In this document: piece by piece, positions 1 through 6,267 of the stretch
How positions within the stretch are numbered: the stretch's first letter is position 1
How the letters are laid out: each line of letters opens with the position of its first letter
Assembly: GCA_017483425.1 (NCBI GenBank)
Contig: JAFUWM010000050.1
Location: forward strand, 1 to 15,889
Source: Lachnospiraceae bacterium
GTDB taxonomy: Bacteria > Bacillota > Clostridia > Lachnospirales > Lachnospiraceae
DNA: 15,889 bases
Direction of reading: 5' to 3'
Translations under genes and position numbers: made by a program
The notes under the pieces: generated by a model
The model's database searches: none
Told to the model about the DNA's origin: nothing
What the model saw: only the letters and a program-made list of their open reading frames with translations

Positions 1-788
1 AGAATTATGATCCGGGTGAAGAAGAAGATTTTGGATTATCTTCATCTAATTTTGATGACGCGATGGTTAAAAGCATACTGAAATATCAGATAGATGAAAA
101 AACAGATGTGGCTGATGAAATAATTAGTGCCCTTGAGAGTAGTGATCCGATTTTTAAATTAACTCTAAAAGCAAGAGAAGATGATCCAGAGAGTAAAGTG
201 GAAGATGAAATTGAGGATGCGGCTGATAACAAGGGCGGAAAAATCTGTAATTATTTTGATCTAAAGATGATTTTATCGATTAATAAAAAAGAGTCAAAGA
301 ATACTGTTTCGGAAACAGGAGATAGTATAAAGATAAAAATTAAAGTTCCGGATGATGAATATAAATCATACAGATCATACAACATTGTAAGATATATTAA
401 AAAAGCAGATACAGCGGAGTTGTTAAACAGTGAATTTAAGACGGGGCAAAAAGTTGAATTTAGTACCAGTCATTTCAGTGATTATGCTATAGCGTATAAA
501 GGTAGTAGTTCGTCAAGTTCCTCCAGTTCTGCACAGACAACTGCTGCGGCAGCAAGCAGCAGGAGTATCGCTTCCGCCAGTACACTGGCGCCCGAAACCG
601 GAACCGGTGCCGATGCGGCGGACGGCGGCGGAACTACGGGGAGCAAGGCACCAAAGACCGGAGATGATTTCAATGCAAGGATGTGGATATTTTTCCTTGT
701 AGTAGGTATCGTGGTTGCGCTTTGCTCATTTATTCTCTTCCAGGATACTAAAGATTACTATGAGGACAAGAAGGATTCAAATTCGTAA
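1..788 (+). CDS. Cell-wall-anchored surface protein, C-terminal part (cut by window start)
   Basis: The reading frame is open from base 3 with no stop before it, so the gene begins outside the window; the ATG at 63 is only an internal methionine. The visible part has an acidic, Lys/Asp-rich region, then a domain of the kind found near the C-terminus of many Lachnospiraceae surface proteins, ending in FSTSHFSDYAIAY. A Ser/Ala/Thr/Gly-rich linker follows (about 505-645), then a sorting signal APKTG at 648-662, a hydrophobic helix at 681-740 and a short charged tail. This is the layout of a sortase substrate: cleavage between Thr and Gly and covalent attachment to the wall. The PKTG form resembles the (S/P)PxTG signals known for Clostridioides difficile sortase B, and a class B sortase gene starts 9 bases downstream. 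The function of the ectodomain is not recognisable. Confidence 0.8.
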   Translation, partial: NYDPGEEEDFGLSSSNFDDAMVKSILKYQIDEKTDVADEIISALESSDPIFKLTLKAREDDPESKVEDEIEDAADNKGGKICNYFDLKMILSINKKESKNTVSETGDSIKIKIKVPDDEYKSYRSYNIVRYIKKADTAELLNSEFKTGQKVEFSTSHFSDYAIAYKGSSSSSSSSSAQTTAAAASSRSIASASTLAPETGTGADAADGGGTTGSKAPKTGDDFNARMWIFFLVVGIVVALCSFILFQDTKDYYEDKKDSNS

Positions 789-797
789 GATTTATAT

Positions 798-2030
798 ATG
801 GAATTGAAAAAACCGGATAAAATAAATGTTGTCAGGAAGATGGGGCGGGAGCTTTACCGCCTCATTCTTTTTGTGTTCCTTGTGCTTGGGGGTGCACTTG
901 CGATATTTGCATCTGTTGAGCTGCTTATCGGGACTATCGGCTATATACGCACGAGACAGGTGTATGACGACGCAAATGACAGATTTGTGAGTTTTCGTGC
1001 AGGGTCAGGGGATACGGAGGGTACTGAGCCCGGCTTGGATTCGCCTTCATCGAATGAAGCAGTGTCGGAGAATGAGGCGGAGGAGGATCCTTATCTGGAT
1101 ATAGAGGTCGATCTGAAAGCATTGAAAGAGATAAATGATGAGGTTGTGGGATGGCTTTATTTCGAGGACGGGCTTATCAGCTATCCGGTTTTATTCTCCG
1201 GGGATAATGACAAGTATCTGAAGCGGAATTATAAAGAGGAATATCTGGCGTCAGGCTCGATCTTTCTTGAGGGGCAGAGCGCAAGGGATTTTTCGGATCA
1301 TTATACGCTGCTGTACGGGCATAATATGAGGGATCTCACGATGTTCGGGAAGCTGAGGTATTACAGGAGTGACAAGAATTATTACAAGGATCATGAGTAT
1401 TTCAGGATCATAACGGAGGATCATGTTTACAGATACAGGGTGTTCTCATTCAAGCAGATATCCTCGGACAGTGATGTATTCTCGGTCATAGATAAGGACA
1501 GCGACGGCCTGAAGGAGTTTGCGGATAAGTATCTGCTTACGAATAATAACGTTGCCACCGAAGCGAAGATAAATGATTCCGACCATGTGCTGGCTTTGTC
1601 TACTTGTGTGAATGATTACGCTTACCGTTTTATCGTTTGCGGAGTGCGGATTGAAACCAGAGATACGGCAACAGGCGGAAGTTCGTCGGATTCTGATTCG
1701 GATAGCAGATCTGTGTCAGAGGATGAAGCAGAGGAGGATGACGATGATGAGACGGAAGACAGGGATTCTGACTCATCCGATGAAGAACCGGAGGATGAGG
1801 ATGAAGATGAGCCGGTATCCGTAAATGAGGCAACGCCTGAAGCTGTGCCGGATCCTGCTGTAAGTCTGCCGGCAGAAGAGGTCAATCCTCTCATACAAAC
1901 CCCGCCGGTGCAGAACCCTGCGATACAGGATCCCACCTTACAGAACCCTTCTGTGCAAGACCCCTCCATACCAAATCCTGCTCAGGAATCGCCAGAAAAT
2001 TCAGCAACGGTTGTGGATGTGGATATCTGA
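798..2030 (+). CDS. srtB: Class B sortase with long acidic and proline-repeat C-terminal tail
   Basis: 410-residue transpeptidase expected at the outer face of the membrane. Residues 20-48 form one N-terminal membrane helix, residues 65-100 an acidic Ser/Glu linker, and about 100-286 the sortase fold. The likely catalytic residues are His175 (LLYGH), Cys270 (LSTC) and Arg277 (YAYRF), in class B order. Typical class B enzymes end near the last beta strand (GVRIE, 282-286). This one continues for about 125 residues: a Ser/Asp/Glu stretch (295-340) and then tandem pentapeptides of the type [VIL]Q[DNT]Px (366-395). The ATG at 798 has no clear Shine-Dalgarno sequence and sits 9 bases after the surface-protein stop, so translation is probably coupled to that gene. 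Its likely substrate is the upstream PKTG protein. The class is well supported; the symbol is generic. Confidence 0.88.
   Translation: MELKKPDKINVVRKMGRELYRLILFVFLVLGGALAIFASVELLIGTIGYIRTRQVYDDANDRFVSFRAGSGDTEGTEPGLDSPSSNEAVSENEAEEDPYLDIEVDLKALKEINDEVVGWLYFEDGLISYPVLFSGDNDKYLKRNYKEEYLASGSIFLEGQSARDFSDHYTLLYGHNMRDLTMFGKLRYYRSDKNYYKDHEYFRIITEDHVYRYRVFSFKQISSDSDVFSVIDKDSDGLKEFADKYLLTNNNVATEAKINDSDHVLALSTCVNDYAYRFIVCGVRIETRDTATGGSSSDSDSDSRSVSEDEAEEDDDDETEDRDSDSSDEEPEDEDEDEPVSVNEATPEAVPDPAVSLPAEEVNPLIQTPPVQNPAIQDPTLQNPSVQDPSIPNPAQESPENSATVVDVDI
1893..1982 (+). repeat. Six tandem pentapeptide-coding repeats in the sortase tail
   Basis: Residues 366-395 of the sortase read IQTPP, VQNPA, IQDPT, LQNPS, VQDPS and IPNPA, a 15-base period. 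The preceding EVNPL may be a decayed unit. The DNA copies differ at many third positions, so this is an old or selected protein repeat rather than a fresh slippage product. Confidence 0.85.
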
Positions 2031-2069
2031 TAAAAAAATCAATTAACTGTATATGATTTAAATAAAATA

Positions 2070-2078
2070 TGGTAAAAT
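2070..2078 (+). promoter_or_regulatory. Extended -10 promoter of the double-receiver gene
   Basis: TGGTAAAAT fits an extended -10 box (TGnTATAAT). No good -35 lies 16-18 bases upstream. The box ends 7 bases before the ATG at 2086, so transcription would start at or next to the start codon and the message would be leaderless. Confidence 0.5.
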
Positions 2079-2085
2079 ACTGTTT

Positions 2086-2820
2086 ATGAAAAGAGTAATG
2101 ATCGTATCATCAAATACGCAGAAAATGCATGACCTTGTAAATGTCATGGAGTCGTATTACAAGGTGCAGGGTATTTTGATGACAAATACAAACCTTTTAA
2201 GCGACCTCACAATAGGTCGTCCTGATTGCATAGTAGTTTATGCCGAGGGAGTTGCGCGCACCAAACTTTTCGGTGTCATCGACTTAAGGGAGAATGAAGA
2301 CCTGTTGAGCGTGCCCATGCTTTTGATATCCGACGAGACTGATGCCGATACATTTAAACTGCACGTAAAACCGGGTCCGGACGCAACTATAGACAGGGAT
2401 GCCTCTTATTCAGACATAAAGCTTGCGATTGACAAGCTGTGCGCCACCTCAGAAAAATCCTACAGTATCCTCGTCGTAGATGACGACCCTGTGGCATTAA
2501 AGCTGGTAAAATCACACCTTGACTCCATATATAAGGTAAACTGTGTGAAATCAGGCATGCTCGCTTTGAAATTTTTGGAGAAGCAAAAAGTAGATGCTAT
2601 TTTGCTCGACTGCTTTATGCCTGAAATGAACGGTCCCCAGACCTTACAGCTCATACGCAATATGCCGGGCCATAAGCGCACGCCTGTCATATTCCTCACA
2701 GGGAATTCGGAAAGGAATATGGTCATGAATGCGATTAATCTTCATCCGGCAGGTTTCCTTGTGAAGCCGGTACGTAAGGACGAGTTGCTTGCAAAGATTG
2801 ATGATGTTTTGGATGCATAA
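2086..2820 (+). CDS. Stand-alone tandem receiver-domain response regulator (degenerate REC + REC)
   Basis: 244 residues, cytosolic, with two receiver-like domains and no DNA-binding or enzymatic output domain. The C-terminal receiver (about 126-244) is complete: acidic pocket Asp132-134 (VVDDDP), phospho-acceptor Asp175 (LLDCFMPEMNG), Thr205 (FLTGN) and Lys227 (VKPV). The N-terminal half (1-120) starts with the same beta-strand pattern (KRVMIVSSN) but lacks the acidic pair and has IVVYAEG where the acceptor aspartate should be, so it is probably a pseudo-receiver. I chose ATG 2086 because the first beta strand needs those residues; the in-frame ATG at 2098 would cut it. There is no Shine-Dalgarno sequence. 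It is transcribed alone, between its own -10 box and a terminator. No kinase gene is adjacent, so the partner is unknown. Confidence 0.85.
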   Translation: MKRVMIVSSNTQKMHDLVNVMESYYKVQGILMTNTNLLSDLTIGRPDCIVVYAEGVARTKLFGVIDLRENEDLLSVPMLLISDETDADTFKLHVKPGPDATIDRDASYSDIKLAIDKLCATSEKSYSILVVDDDPVALKLVKSHLDSIYKVNCVKSGMLALKFLEKQKVDAILLDCFMPEMNGPQTLQLIRNMPGHKRTPVIFLTGNSERNMVMNAINLHPAGFLVKPVRKDELLAKIDDVLDA

Positions 2821-2861
2821 TCCGATTATCAAATAAATATTATTATACTCTATGAATATAA

Positions 2862-2894
2862 AAGAGGGCTTCCGACTGTATGGGAAGCCCTCTT
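2862..2894. terminator. Bidirectional intrinsic terminator between the receiver gene and cysK
   Basis: Perfect 12-bp stem AAGAGGGCTTCC (2862-2873) with GGAAGCCCTCTT (2883-2894) and a 9-base loop. On the minus strand the stem runs into TTTTATATT; on the plus strand it is followed by CTTTAT. It can end both converging genes. Confidence 0.85.
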
Positions 2895-2914
2895 CTTTAT
2901 CGATCCATATTTTC

Positions 2915-3850
2915 TTATTTTGAAAACAGAGGTGTAGATAAATATCTGTCTCCTGAATCCGGAAGAAGTACTACTATAGACTTCCCTTCATTCTCCGGCC
3001 TATTTGCTATTACAGTCGCTGCTTTAAGGGCTGCTCCGGATGAAATACCTACAAGCATTCCCTCTGCTATGGCAAAGCGTCTGCCCTGCTCAAAAGCGTC
3101 ATCATTTTCAACCGTAATGATCTCGTCATATATCTTTGTATTAAGCACTGTAGGTACGAAACCTGCGCCTATTCCCTGTATCTTGTGAGGTCCTGCCGTT
3201 CCCTTTGACAGAACGGGTGATGTCGCAGGCTCTACCGCGATGATCTTTACATCAGGCTTCTTTTCTTTGAGGAACTCCCCGACTCCGGTAAGAGTACCGC
3301 CTGTTCCTACACCCGCTATGAAAAAGTCTATGTTTCCATCAGTCTGCTCCCATATCTCGGGACCCGTAGTCTCCTTATGTATTGCAGGATTGGCTTTGTT
3401 ATCAAACTGGGCAAGGATAACCGAACCCTCGATTTCCTTATTAAGCTCGTCAGCCTTCGCTATAGCACCCTTCATACCCTTGGCACCCTCTGTAAGCACA
3501 AGCTCTGCGCCGTAGGCCTTGAGCAGATTCCTGCGCTCAACAGACATTGTATCCGGCAGTGTAAGTATTGCTTTATAGCCCTTTGCTGCCGCAACTGCTG
3601 CTATTCCTATACCGGTATTTCCGGAAGTAGGCTCTATGAGCGTAGCTCCCGGCTTTAATTTGCCGGACTTCTCTGCATCTTCAACCATTGCAAGAGCGAT
3701 CCTGTCCTTTACCGAGCCAGCCGGATTGAAATACTCCATCTTTGCCAGCAGTGTGACCTTGTCCGCGCCTGCATCTTTCGCATACCTGCTGATATTCACG
3801 ATAGGCGTATTGCCTATCAGATCCAATGCGCTGTTTTTAATATCCGCCAT
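2915..3850 (-). CDS. cysK: Cysteine synthase A (O-acetylserine sulfhydrylase)
   Basis: 311-residue PLP enzyme that makes cysteine and acetate from O-acetylserine and sulfide, the last step of cysteine synthesis. Visible hallmarks: Schiff-base Lys48 in NPAGSVKDR, the substrate loop PTSGNTG (74-80), the PLP-phosphate loop GTGGT (182-186), GISSGAA (268-274) and PDSGDRYLST (297-306). The length is normal for CysK and there is no C-terminal CBS or regulatory domain. On the minus strand GGGAGG stands 7 bases before the ATG at 3850, which fixes the start. It is monocistronic, with its own promoter at 3902-3930 and a terminator just past the stop. No serine acetyltransferase gene is next to it. CysK rather than CysM is inferred from overall similarity to the CysK motif set. 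Confidence 0.96.
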   Translation of the reverse strand: MADIKNSALDLIGNTPIVNISRYAKDAGADKVTLLAKMEYFNPAGSVKDRIALAMVEDAEKSGKLKPGATLIEPTSGNTGIGIAAVAAAKGYKAILTLPDTMSVERRNLLKAYGAELVLTEGAKGMKGAIAKADELNKEIEGSVILAQFDNKANPAIHKETTGPEIWEQTDGNIDFFIAGVGTGGTLTGVGEFLKEKKPDVKIIAVEPATSPVLSKGTAGPHKIQGIGAGFVPTVLNTKIYDEIITVENDDAFEQGRRFAIAEGMLVGISSGAALKAATVIANRPENEGKSIVVLLPDSGDRYLSTPLFSK

Positions 3851-3888
3851 AATAATGCCTCCCTGTCATTCAGCTTTTCCTATAGGTT

Positions 3889-3905
3889 TAGTATGGATTA
3901 TACTA
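3889..3905. repeat. Inverted repeat TAGTAT-N5-ATACTA over the cysK -10 region
   Basis: TAGTAT at 3889-3894 and ATACTA at 3900-3905 form a 17-bp dyad. It overlaps the cysK -10 box (3902-3907) and the expected transcription start, a position suited to a repressor operator. No regulator is identified. Confidence 0.4.
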
Positions 3906-3930
3906 TATTCTCCCCGCTTGCTTTTGTCAA
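3902..3930 (-). promoter_or_regulatory. Promoter of cysK
   Basis: Read on the minus strand: TTGACA (3930-3925), a 17-base spacer, TATAGT (3907-3902). A perfect -35 and a good -10 at ideal spacing give a leader of about 45 bases to the cysK start. Confidence 0.8.
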
Positions 3931-4022
3931 TCTCTTTTTATACCCTATTACAAAATTACCATTGGTGTGGTAGAATTGAAACAGATCAATCTGGTGTTTG
4001 ATGCATAATTCTGTGATGTTTA

Positions 4023-4051
4023 TGGACAAATGTATACAAAAATGATATATT
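4023..4051 (+). promoter_or_regulatory. Promoter of the panT-coaX-NUDIX operon
   Basis: TGGACA (4023-4028), a 17-base spacer and TATATT (4046-4051) preceded by TGA, making an extended -10. Transcription should start near 4058, giving a leader of about 58 bases that ends in a GGAGG ribosome site at 4102-4106. The leader has only a 4-bp hairpin (TCCC/GGGA) and no riboswitch I recognise. Between this promoter and the cysK promoter (3931-4022) I see nothing else. Confidence 0.75.
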
Positions 4052-4115
4052 CTTGGCGTAACTATAAAAAAGCAATGTATCCCCTTTGCGGGAACGTCAG
4101 CGGAGGTAAATTAAA

Positions 4116-4715
4116 ATGACTCAGAAATTCACCAAGACACAGCGCCTTGTCGGCACTGCGGTACTCGTAGCCCTTGTAATCGTATTGCAGACGGTAGGAA
4201 GTGGTATCCGTTTAGGTCCCTTTACTCCTACCTTGTCACTTGTTCCTATTATAATAGGAGCAATTCTTTTCGGACCATTGACCGGCGGAGCGCTCGGACT
4301 TGTCTTTTCCATAATAGTCCTTGTATCAGTCATATCAGGTGCAGATGCGGGCGGGGCTATCATGTTTGCGGAGAATCCCGTGGCAACAGTGGTCATAGTA
4401 CTTGCAAAGGGCTTTTTGGCGGGCTTCGTGTCCGGGCTAGTTGCGGAGAAGCTTTCTAAAAAGAATATGACGGTAGGAGTCGCGGCTTCAGCGATAGTGG
4501 CTCCGGTGTGCAATACAGGTATATTCTCGATCGGTGTGCTCATATTCTTTTATGACCTGATCTCATCATGGGGACAGGCGGCAGGCTTTGATAACGCTTT
4601 CGTTTATGTAGTTGCGGGTCTGATAGGTATCAATTTCATAGTGGAGCTTATAATCGATCTCGTTCTGGTGCCGGTAATTGTAAGGATAATCACGGCAGTA
4701 AGACGCAGTAATTAA
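4116..4715 (+). CDS. panT: ECF transporter S component, probably pantothenate-specific (PanT-like)
   Basis: 199-residue integral membrane protein with about six hydrophobic segments, for example RLVGTAVLVALVIVLQTVG near the N-terminus and the C-terminal helix before IVRIITAVRR. The pattern (LGPFTPTLSLVPIIIGAILFGPLTGGALGL) is that of substrate-binding S components of energy-coupling factor importers, which share the EcfA/EcfT module encoded elsewhere. Substrate is inferred from context: the next gene, 10 bases downstream, is pantothenate kinase coaX, so pantothenate is the likely cargo. GGAGG 9 bases before the ATG supports the start. A different vitamin remains possible; the S-component family is secure, the specificity is not. 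Confidence 0.82.
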   Translation: MTQKFTKTQRLVGTAVLVALVIVLQTVGSGIRLGPFTPTLSLVPIIIGAILFGPLTGGALGLVFSIIVLVSVISGADAGGAIMFAENPVATVVIVLAKGFLAGFVSGLVAEKLSKKNMTVGVAASAIVAPVCNTGIFSIGVLIFFYDLISSWGQAAGFDNAFVYVVAGLIGINFIVELIIDLVLVPVIVRIITAVRRSN

Positions 4716-4725
4716 GGGTGTTATA

Positions 4726-5493
4726 ATGATACTTGCGATAGACATGGGAAATACCAATATCGTCACCGGATGTCTGGGCAATGACGACAGGATATATTTT
4801 ACCGAGAGATTCAGTACGGATCTTAATAAGACCGAGCTTGAATACGCGGTTGTGATAAAGACGATACTCGAGATCCATGATATTAACAGGAATGAGATAA
4901 ACGGGGCGATCATTGCGAGTGTCGTACCGCCCCTTACGCATATCGTTAAATCGGCTCTCAGGAAGCTTCTTAAATGTGAGCCTGTCGTAGTGGGCGCAGG
5001 GCTAAAGACCGGGCTTAATATCCATCTGGATGATCCGTCTACACTGGGCGCGGATCTAGTGGTTGATTCTGTTGCCGCGATGAATATATACGGATCGCCT
5101 GCCATTGTCATAGATATGGGAACCGCTACTACGATGACCGTAATAAATAGAGATAATACTTATATAGGCGGGGTGATCTTTCCTGGCGTGAATGTCTCTG
5201 TTGAAGCGCTCGCGGCGGGAACCTCCCTGCTTCCAAGGGTATCGCTCGGAGCACCGAAGAAACAGATCGCTGCAAACACTATGGATGCGATAAAGAGCGG
5301 TATCATATACGGAGAGGCGTCAAGGATAGACGGGATGATAGACCGGTTTGAGGAGGAGCTTGGCTACAAAACAACGGTTGTTGCCACAGGAGGACTGGCA
5401 TCGGTTGTCGTCCCGCACTGTAAACATGACATAATCAATGATCCCGAGCTTATGCTCAAGGGACTTAAGATGATATATGATAAGAATTCATAA
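4726..5493 (+). CDS. coaX: Type III pantothenate kinase
   Basis: 255-residue cytosolic enzyme that phosphorylates pantothenate with ATP, the first committed step of coenzyme A synthesis. Motifs of the ASKHA-fold CoaX family are all present: phosphate-1 loop DMGNTN (6-11), the GAD segment with likely catalytic Asp110, phosphate-2 loop DMGTATT (130-136), GGVIFPGV (148-155) and SLLPRV. Length is typical. An AGGGTG ribosome site lies just before the ATG. It is the second gene of the operon with the PanT-like importer upstream and a NUDIX gene 11 bases downstream, so uptake and trapping of the vitamin are co-expressed. Confidence 0.95.
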   Translation: MILAIDMGNTNIVTGCLGNDDRIYFTERFSTDLNKTELEYAVVIKTILEIHDINRNEINGAIIASVVPPLTHIVKSALRKLLKCEPVVVGAGLKTGLNIHLDDPSTLGADLVVDSVAAMNIYGSPAIVIDMGTATTMTVINRDNTYIGGVIFPGVNVSVEALAAGTSLLPRVSLGAPKKQIAANTMDAIKSGIIYGEASRIDGMIDRFEEELGYKTTVVATGGLASVVVPHCKHDIINDPELMLKGLKMIYDKNS

Positions 5494-5504
5494 CGGGAGC
5501 CTTA

Positions 5505-6044
5505 ATGATCCGGAAATTTAAGCAACTGTCCAGAGAGATAGTGGACACAAACGTCATATTTCAATACTGCAAGGATCAGGTAGAACTTCCTGACGGCAAA
5601 GTCGAGGAGTATATAGCCTGTGTTCACAAGGGAGCTTCCGCTGTCGTGCCGGTGCTCCCCGATGGACGGATCCTCATGGTAAAGCAGTACAGGTATGCCA
5701 TAGACCGTGAAACCCTTGAGATACCCGCCGGAGGCAGGAACAGTACGGATGAGCCCTTTGAAGCCGCCGCGAAGAGGGAGCTTGAAGAGGAGACAGGATA
5801 TACCACTGACGAGGAGCTTACCCATCTTATCACTATTGCGACCGCTATTGCCTACTGTAATGAGATCATAGAGGTTTATGTCGCAAAGAACCTGAGAAAG
5901 ACCGAACAGCATCTTGATCCTGATGAATTTATCGAAATAGAGCCATATGAAATAGCAGATCTTGTGAAGATGATACGCGAGGGCAGGATACAGGATTCAA
6001 AGACTATAGCCTCGCTTATGTCATATATTGCCATAATTCCTTAA
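5505..6044 (+). CDS. NUDIX hydrolase, ADP-ribose pyrophosphatase type
   Basis: 179 residues with a complete NUDIX box at 77-99 (G-x5-E-x7-RELEEETGY) that binds the divalent metals used to hydrolyse nucleoside diphosphates linked to another group. The flanking pattern (KGASAVVPV, then MVKQYRYAIDRETLEIPAGG) is that of ADP-ribose or nucleotide-sugar pyrophosphatases of the NudF type; the exact substrate cannot be read from sequence. Ribosome site GGGAG lies 6 bases before the ATG at 5505. It is the last gene of the coaX operon. Its presence there may reflect turnover of adenylylated metabolites, which is inference. Confidence 0.9.
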   Translation: MIRKFKQLSREIVDTNVIFQYCKDQVELPDGKVEEYIACVHKGASAVVPVLPDGRILMVKQYRYAIDRETLEIPAGGRNSTDEPFEAAAKRELEEETGYTTDEELTHLITIATAIAYCNEIIEVYVAKNLRKTEQHLDPDEFIEIEPYEIADLVKMIREGRIQDSKTIASLMSYIAIIP

Positions 6045-6054
6045 CATAATTCAT

Positions 6055-6080
6055 AAAAATTTTGTTTAAAATTTTTTTTT
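6055..6080 (+). terminator. Possible weak AT-only terminator after the NUDIX gene
   Basis: AAAAATTTT (6055-6063) and AAAATTTTT (6068-6076) form a 9-bp A/T-only hairpin with a 4-base loop that runs into a T tract up to 6080. Without G-C pairs the stem is weak, so this may simply be AT-rich promoter-proximal DNA. Confidence 0.3.
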
Positions 6081-6127
6081 CACAACATGTCGGACGACAG
6101 TTTGAACCTCGTCACAACATGTTGTGA
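6080..6127. repeat. Palindrome TCACAACATGTTGTGA plus a second half copy 32 bp upstream
   Basis: A perfect 16-bp palindrome at 6112-6127 is preceded by a direct copy of its first 11 bases, TCACAACATGT, at 6080-6090. The two sites are 32 bp apart, three helical turns, which suits cooperative binding of a dimeric regulator. Between them lies a 5-bp dyad TGTCG-GA-CGACA (6088-6099). The palindrome is followed by six T's (6128-6133), so it could instead act as a short terminator hairpin for the upstream operon. Confidence 0.55.
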
Positions 6128-6177
6128 TTTTTTGTCAAAAGTGGCGATTGTATACTGTTTTTATGCATAAAATCGGT

Positions 6178-6206
6178 TTGCTTTTCTTAATTTAAGCCAT
6201 TATAAT
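6178..6206 (+). promoter_or_regulatory. Promoter upstream of xerD
   Basis: TTGCTT (6178-6183), a 17-base spacer and a consensus TATAAT (6201-6206). Transcription would start at about 6213, immediately before an in-frame GTG at 6214 and 55 bases before the ATG at 6268. Confidence 0.65.
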
Positions 6207-6267
6207 GATGTGAGTGGTTGGCCGCCGTATAAGGTCAAACCGCTTTGGAGAGGGAACTAGTGGGAAT

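Noticed and set aside
1622..1969. Ser-rich minus-strand open frame opposite the sortase tail
   Set aside because: It is the reverse reading of the Asp/Glu/Ser repeat codons (GAT/GAG give Ser/Leu-like codons) and has no independent support.
4058..4115. Riboswitch or T-box in the panT leader
   Set aside because: The leader is under 60 bases with only a 4-bp hairpin and no conserved riboswitch or T-box sequence.
4566..5111. Long minus-strand open frame opposite panT/coaX
   Set aside because: Both plus-strand genes are strongly recognisable; the antisense translation is low in structure and matches nothing known to me.
6080..6213. dif-like recombination site near xerD
   Set aside because: The palindrome does not resemble the 28-bp Firmicutes dif layout, and dif is usually near the terminus rather than at the xerD gene.
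6214..6267. GTG 6214 as the xerD start
   Set aside because: It gives an 18-residue extension unlike XerD family starts. It is kept only as a possible leaderless start because of its spacing to the -10.
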